Assembly: GCA_964481195.1 (NCBI GenBank)
Contig: CAYZTB010000049.1
Coordinates: forward strand, 1-22,769
DNA from: Palsa-948 sp964481195
Lineage (GTDB): Bacteria > Bacteroidota > Bacteroidia > Palsa-948
Reading direction: 5' to 3'
DNA: 22,769 nucleotides
Shown: one piece after another, positions 7,278 through 13,375 of the stretch
Layout: the number at the start of each line of letters is the position of its first letter
How positions within the stretch are numbered: position 1 is the first letter of the stretch
Notes under the pieces: model-generated
Told to the model about the DNA's origin: nothing
Seen by the model: only the letters and a program-made list of their open reading frames with translations
Database searches by the model: none
Position numbers and translations under genes: made by a program

Positions 7278-7307
7278 TCCCCATTGAAGGAGGGGATTTT
7301 AGGGAGG
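7278..7307 (+). repeat. Second GC-rich element leading into the nuoF start
   Basis: TCCCC (7278-7282) and GGGGA (7292-7296) form a small hairpin followed by the purine stretch AGGGAGG (7301-7307), which ends three bases before the nuoF ATG. It looks like the partner or tail of a dispersed repeat next to the 7225-7261 palindrome. The purine run might help ribosome binding, though the spacing is tight. Confidence 0.45.
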
Positions 7308-7310
7308 CAA

Positions 7311-8668
7311 ATGGGAAAACAACTACTAATAAACGACTTAGACAAACCGGGCATTAATACGCTTTCGGGATACAGAGCATGTGGCGGCTATACTGCTTTG
7401 GAAAAAGCGTTGAAGATGAAGCCCGAAGAAGTTGTTGAGGAAGTAAAAAAATCAGGATTACGAGGAAGAGGCGGTGCAGGATTTCCTACCGGAATGAAAT
7501 GGAGCTTTATTGCAAAGCCTCCAGGCGTTCCTCGCTATTTGGTTTGCAATGCAGATGAATCAGAACCGGGTACATTTAAAGACAGATTTTTAATGCAGCG
7601 CAAGCCGCATATTTTAATTGAAGGGATGATCATCTCCTCCTTTGCCTTGGGAGCAAACACTTCGTACATATATATAAGAGGTGAAATGATGTTTCAGTAC
7701 CATATTTTGGAAAAAGCAATTCAGGAAGCATACGATGCAGGATTACTTGGAAAAAATATTTTAGGCAGCGGGTATGATTTAGATTTATATGTTCACTGCG
7801 GTGCAGGCGCCTACATCTGCGGAGAAGAAACAGCTTTAATAGAATCGCTAGAAGGCAAACGCGGTAACCCTCGCATCAAACCACCGTTCCCTGCAATTAA
7901 AGGAGCGTGGGGTTGTCCTACGGTAGTTAATAATGTGGAAACAATTGCAGCCGTTGTTCCAATCATAAACATGACAGGCGATGAATACGCAAAAATTGGT
8001 ATTGGAAAATCGACAGGCACAAAATTAATTTCTGCCGGTGGGCACATAAACAAACCCGGTGTATACGAAATCGAGTTAGGCGTTCCTGTCGAAGAATTTA
8101 TTTATTCTGAAAAATATTGCGGTGGAATTCTCAATGGAAAAAAATTAAAAGCGGTAGTTGCAGGAGGATCTTCGGTTCCCATTTTACCAACTGAACTTAT
8201 TTTAAAAACAGCTAAAGGCGAACCTCGATTAATGAGCTACGAATCTTTATCGGATGGTGGCTTTCAAACAGGAACCATGCTTGGTTCTGGCGGTTTTATT
8301 GCCATGGACGAAGATNNNNNNNNNNCGAAGATACCAGCAGTGTAAAAAATCTTTGGAACTTTACACGCTTTTACCATCACGAAAGCTGCGGACAATGCTC
8401 TCCTTGTCGTGAAGGAACAGGTTGGATGGAAAAAATATTGCACAAATTTATTGAAGGGCACGCCAGCATGAAAGACATTGACTTACTTTGGGATATTCAA
8501 AGTAAAATAGAAGGAAAAACAATTTGTCCGCTGGGCGAAGCAGCAGCTTGGCCTGTTGCTGCAGCTATCAGACATTTTAGACCTGAGTTTGAAGAGTATG
8601 TAAATAAAGGAAAGAGCATAATTGATGTTAAGCATTATTATAGGTTGAATAATTTGCAGGAGGTTTAA
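7311..8668 (+). CDS. nuoF: NADH-quinone oxidoreductase subunit F (NADH/FMN-binding), interrupted by an N gap
   Basis: This subunit oxidises NADH and passes electrons from FMN to cluster N3. I chose the ATG at 7311 (MGKQLLINDL) because homologues begin this way; an upstream TTG lies inside a repeat. Seen motifs are RGRGGAGFPTGMKW (51-64), where FMN/NADH bind, and GAGAYICGEETALIESLEG (164-182). After the gap come Cys354, Cys357 and Cys360 (ESCGQCSPCREG) and Cys400 (TICPLGEA), the [4Fe-4S] N3 ligands, in corrected numbering. As given, the 10 Ns at 8316-8325 break the frame. The seven bases CGAAGAT occur on both sides (8309-8315 and 8326-8332). Merging them and dropping the Ns gives an in-frame protein of 446 residues, normal for the family, so I treat the gene as intact. 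Confidence 0.95.
8316..8325. other. Scaffold gap of 10 Ns inside nuoF
   Basis: Ten Ns join two contigs. The flanking seven bases are identical (CGAAGAT), so the contigs probably overlap and no sequence is missing. Confidence 0.95.
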
Positions 8669-8673
8669 TTCTT

Positions 8674-8734
8674 GCCACAGATAACACGAATCAACTCAGA
8701 AAGGGAGTTAGTGAAAATCTGTAAAATCAGTGGC
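8674..8734. repeat. Imperfect palindrome in the nuoF-nuoG spacer (GCCACAGAT type)
   Basis: GCCACAGAT (8674-8682) pairs with ATCAGTGGC (8726-8734) at 8 of 9 positions, and AACTC (8693-8697) pairs with GAGTT (8705-8709) nearer the centre. The right arm (GTGAAAATCTGTAAAATCAG...) has the look of the dispersed 'CCACAGAT...ATCTGTGG' repeats that I associate with Bacteroidota spacers. It fills nearly the whole spacer between nuoF and nuoG and contains the GTG at 8730 that could be mistaken for the nuoG start. Confidence 0.65.
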
Positions 8735-8744
8735 TAAAAAAAAT

Positions 8745-9764
8745 ATGGCAAAAGTTACCATAGACGGAAAAGCAATTGATGTTCCAGAAGGAACAACAAT
8801 CCTAAATGCAGCGCGCATGATAGGCGGGGAAATTGTGCCTCCCGCTATGTGTTATTATACCAAACTGGAAACCAGTGGTGGATATTGCAGAACGTGCATT
8901 GTAAAAGTTACCAAAGGTTCTGAAAAAGATCCTCGTCCAATGCCAAAGCCTGTCCCATCGTGCAGACAAACTATAATGGACGGAATGGTAGTAGAAAATA
9001 TTACTTCTCCTGATTTATTAGAAGCCCGAGCTGGTGTAGTAGAGTTTCTTTTAATCAATCACCCATTGGATTGCCCTATTTGTGATCAGGCGGGAGAATG
9101 CGATTTGCAGAACTTGAGTTACGCGCATGGAGTAGCACAAACTCGCTACGAGTTCAAACGCAGAGAATTTGAAAAGATTGATATTGGTGATAAGATAAAG
9201 CTTCACATGACGCGATGCATATTGTGCTACCGCTGCGTAAAGGTTGCAGAACAACTCACCCCAGGCAGAGTGCATGGTGTTGTAAATCGAGGCGATGTTT
9301 CGGAAATTTCTACCTATATAGAACAAGCAGTTGATAATGAAATGAGTGGCAACATGATTGATGTTTGTCCGGTGGGTGCACTCACCGATAAAACGTTCCG
9401 CTTTAAAAGTAGAGTTTGGTTTACTAAACCTGTTGATGCGCACCGCGATTGTCCTACTTGCTCTGGCAAAGTGCGTTTATGGTTTAAAGGGCAAGATGTA
9501 TTACGCGTTACTGGAAGAAAAGACGCCTATGGCGAAGTGCTTGACTGGATTTGCAACACCTGTAGGTTTGATGAAAAAGATTTAAGCAAATGGACTATCG
9601 AAGGTCCTTCAGATATAGATAATCACTCGGTTATTTCTGCTAATCATTATGAAACTTCAAAAGGATTAGAAGGATTAAAATTAGATATTGCAAAACAGCA
9701 AAAGAAATTAGAAGGAAATGTAATGAAGCTAAAAGACGATGCTATAAATCCGAATAATATTTAA
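8745..9764 (+). CDS. nuoG: NADH-quinone oxidoreductase subunit G, short form lacking the molybdopterin-like domain
   Basis: This 339-residue protein holds the Fe-S relay of the peripheral arm. I took the ATG at 8745 (MAKVTIDGKAIDVPEGTT) rather than the in-frame GTG at 8730, which lies in a repeat. The plant-type ferredoxin domain binds [2Fe-2S] N1b (Cys36, 48, 51, 73). A His-Cys3 [4Fe-4S] site follows: His106 with Cys110, 113 and 119 in HPLDCPICDQAGEC. A third site (Cys158, 161, 164, 208) completes the conserved part. Typical bacterial NuoG continues for several hundred residues as a molybdopterin-oxidoreductase-like domain. Here only a start of it remains, with Cys236/239 and Cys270/273 as two CxxC pairs, before the protein ends. 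The reading frame is clean, so this looks like a natural short form. I believe similar short NuoG proteins exist in Flavobacteriia, but I cannot check this here. Confidence 0.95.
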   Translation: MAKVTIDGKAIDVPEGTTILNAARMIGGEIVPPAMCYYTKLETSGGYCRTCIVKVTKGSEKDPRPMPKPVPSCRQTIMDGMVVENITSPDLLEARAGVVEFLLINHPLDCPICDQAGECDLQNLSYAHGVAQTRYEFKRREFEKIDIGDKIKLHMTRCILCYRCVKVAEQLTPGRVHGVVNRGDVSEISTYIEQAVDNEMSGNMIDVCPVGALTDKTFRFKSRVWFTKPVDAHRDCPTCSGKVRLWFKGQDVLRVTGRKDAYGEVLDWICNTCRFDEKDLSKWTIEGPSDIDNHSVISANHYETSKGLEGLKLDIAKQQKKLEGNVMKLKDDAINPNNI

Positions 9765-9776
9765 AAAAATATATTT

Positions 9777-10763
9777 GTGAAAAAAGCTGCTAAAGTATCG
9801 TTGTGGATTGTAGTGATAGTAGTTTTCGCTATCACTGGCTTATTAAGCTACATAAAGTTGGCACTTCCAAATGTAGGATTAGCTCCTGAAATTAAAGTAG
9901 AAATGACTCCAGAGAATATTGCACGTGGAGAATATTTAGCCAACCATGTCTCTATATGTATTGATTGCCATTCTTCGCGTGATTGGTCAAAGTTTTCCGG
10001 CCCTCCTATAGATGGCACCTACGGAATGGGTGGAGAATTATTTGATCAAAAATTTCAATTTCCTGGCGCATATTATTCTCGTAATATCACCCCATTCAAT
10101 TTAAAAGATTGGACAGACGGTGAAGTTTTTAGAGCTATTACAACGGGTGTGAATAAGCACGGTAAAGCACTGTTTCCTGTTATGCCTTTTAGCTATTATG
10201 GCAGAATGGATCCAGAGGATATTAAATGCATCATTGCATATATTCGTACACTCCCAGAAAATAATAATGCGCCTCCAGAGTCTGTATCAGATTTTCCTAT
10301 GAACTTTATTATTAATACGCTTCCACATAAAGAAGTAGCACAAAAAAGACCAGACCCAAGCGATCGTTTAGCGTATGGAGCTTACATGACGAACGCCAGC
10401 GGATGCAGAGAGTGTCACACGCAGGTAAATGACAAAGCGGAATTAATAGCCGGAATGGAATTTGGTGGCGGCAGAGCATTTCCATTTCCAGATGGGTCTA
10501 TTTTAAGAGCTGGCAACATTACACCGGATGAAGCAACTGGAATTGGAAGTTGGAAGGTAGAACAGTTTTTAAATTTATTTCATTCTCGTTCTGACTCTTC
10601 AACGCTACATGCTACGTTAAAGCCTGGCGACATGAATACCATCATGCCTTGGACTATGTATGGTAAAATGAAGGACGATGATTTAATGGCGATATTTGTC
10701 TACTTAAAATCATTGCCGTCAATAAAAAATGAAGTAGAAAAATTTACACCAGGCAAAAAATAA
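9777..10763 (+). CDS. Membrane-anchored dihaem cytochrome c encoded inside the nuo cluster
   Basis: This 328-residue electron-transfer protein has a single N-terminal membrane segment (about 8-29) after MKKAAK, placing the rest in the periplasm. There are two class-I cytochrome c modules. Haem-binding motifs are CIDCH (61-65) and CRECH (210-214). Likely distal ligands are Met136 (in FPVMPFSYYG) and Met290 (in TIMPWTMYG), each followed by the usual C-terminal helix (DIKCIIAYIRTLP; DLMAIFVYLKSLP). It begins with GTG 12 bases after nuoG ends, and its TAA directly abuts the nuoH ATG, so it is almost certainly cotranscribed and perhaps translationally coupled with nuoH. It resembles cytochrome c subunits of membrane dehydrogenases. 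Its electron partner is unknown. A link to complex I is inferred from position only. Confidence 0.93.
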   Translation: MKKAAKVSLWIVVIVVFAITGLLSYIKLALPNVGLAPEIKVEMTPENIARGEYLANHVSICIDCHSSRDWSKFSGPPIDGTYGMGGELFDQKFQFPGAYYSRNITPFNLKDWTDGEVFRAITTGVNKHGKALFPVMPFSYYGRMDPEDIKCIIAYIRTLPENNNAPPESVSDFPMNFIINTLPHKEVAQKRPDPSDRLAYGAYMTNASGCRECHTQVNDKAELIAGMEFGGGRAFPFPDGSILRAGNITPDEATGIGSWKVEQFLNLFHSRSDSSTLHATLKPGDMNTIMPWTMYGKMKDDDLMAIFVYLKSLPSIKNEVEKFTPGKK

Positions 10764-11798
10764 ATGGAAGTAGAACACATTATATATAAAGCTATTCTTG
10801 TTGTAGTTGTTTTCAGCATCTCGCTAGTAGTAGCCATGTATTCTACCTATGCAGAACGTAAAGTTGCAGCCTTTTTGCAGGATAGAATTGGACCCAATCG
10901 CGCAGGACCTTTTGGATTGCTACAGCCTTTAGCTGATGGGGTTAAAATGTTTATGAAGGAAGAATTTATTCCGGATGCATCCAATAAATTTCTTTTTGTA
11001 TTAGGCCCTTCGCTTGCTATGATGGTAGCCTGTTTGACAGGTGCCGTTATTCCTTGGGGTACCGCACTAGAAATTGGTGGGAAATCTTATTCCTTACAAG
11101 TTACTGACTTAAACATTGGAATTCTTTATTTGCTTGGCGTAGCCTCGGTTGGTGTTTATGGAATTATGATTGGGGGTTGGGCTTCAAATAATAAATATGC
11201 ATTATTGGGTGCGCTACGAGCTTCTTCACAAATGATATCTTATGAAATAGGATTAGGACTAAGCATTATTGCACTTGTAATGACTACCGGCACATTAAGT
11301 ATTGGAGAGATTGCTGCTCAGCAACAAGGCGGACATTGGAATGTGTTTTATCAGCCTTTTGGATTTCTGATTTTTATAATATGTGCCTTTGCTGAGACAA
11401 ATCGTGCTCCATTTGATTTACCAGAATGCGAAAGCGAACTTGCAGGAGGTTATCACATTGAGTATTCGTCCATGAAACTTGGATTTTATTTATTTGCCGA
11501 ATACATTAACATGTTTATTTCATCAGCAATTATAGCAACGCTTTATTTTGGTGGATACAATATGCCTTTCATAGGCCGTTTTATTGAAGATCCAAATATG
11601 TTGGCACTTGCAGGAACAGGCTTCTTATTCTTAAAAATATTTTTCTTCATCTTTGTATTTATGTGGGTGCGCTGGACATTGCCACGCTTCCGCTACGATC
11701 AACTAATGAATTTAGGATGGAAGGGGTTATTACCTTTGGCAATATTAAATATTGCAATAACTGGAATAGTAATGTGGTTAACTGGGAAAATAAACTAG
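10764..11798 (+). CDS. nuoH: NADH-quinone oxidoreductase subunit H (membrane, quinone-site subunit)
   Basis: This 344-residue polytopic protein has about eight membrane helices. It joins the peripheral and membrane arms and forms part of the quinone chamber. The conserved cytoplasmic loop ERKVAAFLQDRIGPNRAGPF (31-50), followed by GLLQPLADGVKMF, and the acidic loop ETNRAPFDLPECESELAGGY (211-230) are both present; they are the hallmarks of NuoH/ND1. Length and helices are normal. The start ATG directly follows the stop of the cytochrome c gene, and the nuoI ATG lies four bases after the nuoH stop. Confidence 0.97.
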   Translation: MEVEHIIYKAILVVVVFSISLVVAMYSTYAERKVAAFLQDRIGPNRAGPFGLLQPLADGVKMFMKEEFIPDASNKFLFVLGPSLAMMVACLTGAVIPWGTALEIGGKSYSLQVTDLNIGILYLLGVASVGVYGIMIGGWASNNKYALLGALRASSQMISYEIGLGLSIIALVMTTGTLSIGEIAAQQQGGHWNVFYQPFGFLIFIICAFAETNRAPFDLPECESELAGGYHIEYSSMKLGFYLFAEYINMFISSAIIATLYFGGYNMPFIGRFIEDPNMLALAGTGFLFLKIFFFIFVFMWVRWTLPRFRYDQLMNLGWKGLLPLAILNIAITGIVMWLTGKIN

Positions 11799-11802
11799 AA
11801 AG

Positions 11803-12378
11803 ATGCAGTCGCTAACAAATAGAAGTGTTGTAGTAGGCAAGAAGGAAATGACCTTTCTTGAGAGGATTTATCTCCCTGCAATCCTAAATGGCATGCGCAT
11901 TACGCTTAGTCATTTATTTAAGAAAAAAGTTACCATTAAATACCCCGAAGTAAAAAGAGAATTTGCTCCTGTGTACCGTGGCCTGCATGTTTTAAAGCGC
12001 GATGAGAATGGTGCTGAACGTTGTACATCTTGCGGATTATGTGCTGTAGCTTGTCCTGCCGAAGCAATAACGATGACTTCGGGCGAGCGTAAAAAAGGCG
12101 AAGAACATTTATATCGTGAAGAAAAATATGCAGCTACTTACGAAATTAATATGCTCCGATGTATTTTCTGTGGCGATTGCGAAGAAGCTTGTCCGAAAGA
12201 AGCAATATTTTTGACTGATCGACTTGTACCATCAGATTCTCTACGTCAGCGCTTCGTATATGGGAAGGACCTATTGGTTGAGCCAATGGAAGAAAATAAA
12301 CGCATTGATGTTTCGAAAAGACAAACAAAAGAAGTTTTAGAGTTTAAAAAGAATAAAAGTTTACAACACAACAGGTAG
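11803..12378 (+). CDS. nuoI: NADH-quinone oxidoreductase subunit I (8Fe-8S ferredoxin-type)
   Basis: This 191-residue subunit carries clusters N6a and N6b, which pass electrons towards N2. Two classical [4Fe-4S] motifs are present: Cys74, 77, 80 with Cys84 (CTSCGLCAVACP) and Cys120, 123, 126 with Cys130 (CIFCGDCEEACP). The N-terminal amphipathic part, with LNGMRITLSHLFKKKVTIKYP at about 28-48, is the family's membrane-facing segment. The C-terminal tail is basic and Lys-rich. The stop codon touches the palindromic element that fills the start of the spacer to nuoJ. Confidence 0.97.
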   Translation: MQSLTNRSVVVGKKEMTFLERIYLPAILNGMRITLSHLFKKKVTIKYPEVKREFAPVYRGLHVLKRDENGAERCTSCGLCAVACPAEAITMTSGERKKGEEHLYREEKYAATYEINMLRCIFCGDCEEACPKEAIFLTDRLVPSDSLRQRFVYGKDLLVEPMEENKRIDVSKRQTKEVLEFKKNKSLQHNR

Positions 12379-12417
12379 CCCCATCCCGACCTTCCTCATT
12401 TGGGAAGGTGAAGGGGC
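12378..12417. repeat. GC-rich palindromic element in the nuoI-nuoJ spacer
   Basis: Outer arms GCCCC (12378-12382) and GGGGC (12413-12417) and inner arms ACCTTCC (12389-12395) and GGAAGGT (12403-12409) form an interrupted hairpin with a seven-base loop. It begins on the last base of the nuoI stop codon and resembles the element at 7225-7261 in layout and base choice. Confidence 0.65.
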
Positions 12418-12483
12418 AAATAGAATGGTGAATGACGACTTAACAAACAACAAAACAAATCTTTCTGCCTAGGGAGTAAGATT

Positions 12484-12500
12484 CCCGCCTTACGGACGGG
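12484..12500. repeat. Small GC hairpin before nuoJ
   Basis: CCCGCC (12484-12489), loop TTAC, then GGACGGG (12494-12500) forms a stem with one bulged A. It sits 20 bases before the nuoJ ATG in an otherwise AT-rich region, so it is probably another dispersed-repeat fragment. An RNA role near the nuoJ start is possible but not shown. Confidence 0.45.
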
Positions 12501-12520
12501 CAAGTAGCTGGAGCAAGCAT

Positions 12521-13012
12521 ATGACACTATATATATTTTACTTTTTATCCTTTCTTGCCATCCTTTGTGGTCTGATGGTTGTATTGGAAAAAAATCCTAT
12601 TCATAGTGTGCTCTATTTAGTACTTACTTTATTTACAATTGCCGGTCATTACATTTTACTCAATGCTCAATTTTTAGCTGCGGTGCATATTATAGTTTAC
12701 GCAGGAGCAATTATGGTATTATTTCTTTTTGTGATTATGCTATTAAATCTAAATAAAGAATCCGAAAAACACAAAAGCAACATCGTGAAAGGCGCTGCTG
12801 TTATTGCCTCCGGATTATTATTAGTTATTTTGGTGGGCGCCCTTAAAAGCACCACTACCCTTCCTGCTCCAGAGATGACAAGTGCCGGATTAGGGTTAGT
12901 AGAAAACCTTGGTAAAGTATTATTTAAACAATTTTTACTGCCTTTTGAGATTGCATCCCTGCTATTTTTATCTGCTATGGTAGGTGCGGTTTTATTAGGT
13001 AAAAAAGATTAA
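12521..13012 (+). CDS. nuoJ: NADH-quinone oxidoreductase subunit J
   Basis: This 163-residue membrane protein with about five helices belongs to the proton-pumping arm (ND6 equivalent). The conserved helix with the pi-bulge region is visible as HIIVYAGAIMVLFLFVIMLLNL (56-77). The preceding segment, VVLEKNPIHSVLYLVLTLF, is also typical. The 142-base spacer from nuoI is unusually long for this cluster and contains two GC-rich hairpins, whereas nuoK starts only one base after the nuoJ stop. Confidence 0.95.
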   Translation: MTLYIFYFLSFLAILCGLMVVLEKNPIHSVLYLVLTLFTIAGHYILLNAQFLAAVHIIVYAGAIMVLFLFVIMLLNLNKESEKHKSNIVKGAAVIASGLLLVILVGALKSTTTLPAPEMTSAGLGLVENLGKVLFKQFLLPFEIASLLFLSAMVGAVLLGKKD

Positions 13013-13013
13013 A

Positions 13014-13331
13014 ATGAGTTCGATACAGATTGTACATATAAACCTATACATATTACTTAGCGTAGTATTATTCGCTATTGGGGTAATGGGCGTGCTGTTT
13101 CGCAGAAACGCCATCATTGTTTTTATGTCGATCGAATTAATGCTTAACGCAATAAATTTATTATTAGTTGCTTTTTCATCCTATTGGAATGATGCAGCTG
13201 GACAAATATTAGTATTTTTTGTGATGGTAGTTGCTGCAGCAGAAGTTGCTGTAGGCCTAGCCATATTAGTAATGATTTACCGAAACACAGGAAGTACTGA
13301 TATTGACGTATTAAATAAATTGAAAGGATAA
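13014..13331 (+). CDS. nuoK: NADH-quinone oxidoreductase subunit K
   Basis: This 105-residue protein with three membrane helices is the ND4L equivalent. The proton-path glutamates are present: Glu41 in VFMSIELMLNAINL and Glu77 in VVAAAEVAVGLAI, at spacing equal to that of E. coli NuoK Glu36 and Glu72. It is tightly coupled to nuoJ. A hairpin-containing spacer of 44 bases separates it from nuoL. Confidence 0.97.
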   Translation: MSSIQIVHINLYILLSVVLFAIGVMGVLFRRNAIIVFMSIELMLNAINLLLVAFSSYWNDAAGQILVFFVMVVAAAEVAVGLAILVMIYRNTGSTDIDVLNKLKG

Positions 13332-13337
13332 AATTAT

Positions 13338-13360
13338 TTTCTAAAACTTTGTTTTAGAAA
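13338..13360. repeat. Perfect 10-bp hairpin in the nuoK-nuoL spacer
   Basis: TTTCTAAAAC (13338-13347), loop TTT, GTTTTAGAAA (13351-13360). The two arms are exact reverse complements. There is no run of Ts after it, so it does not look like a simple intrinsic terminator. It sits 15 bases before the nuoL ATG. Confidence 0.7.
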
Positions 13361-13375
13361 CGCTGTATTAATATT

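Noticed and set aside
7284..7310. Upstream TTG start for nuoF
   Set aside because: The extra residues come from a repeat, and the ATG at 7311 gives the usual NuoF N-terminus.
8426..8668. A separate small gene made from the end of nuoF
   Set aside because: It is the natural C-terminal part of NuoF. The break is explained by the N gap with duplicated flanking bases.
8730..8744. GTG start for nuoG
   Set aside because: It lies in the palindromic repeat. The ATG at 8745 gives the typical MAKVTIDGK start.
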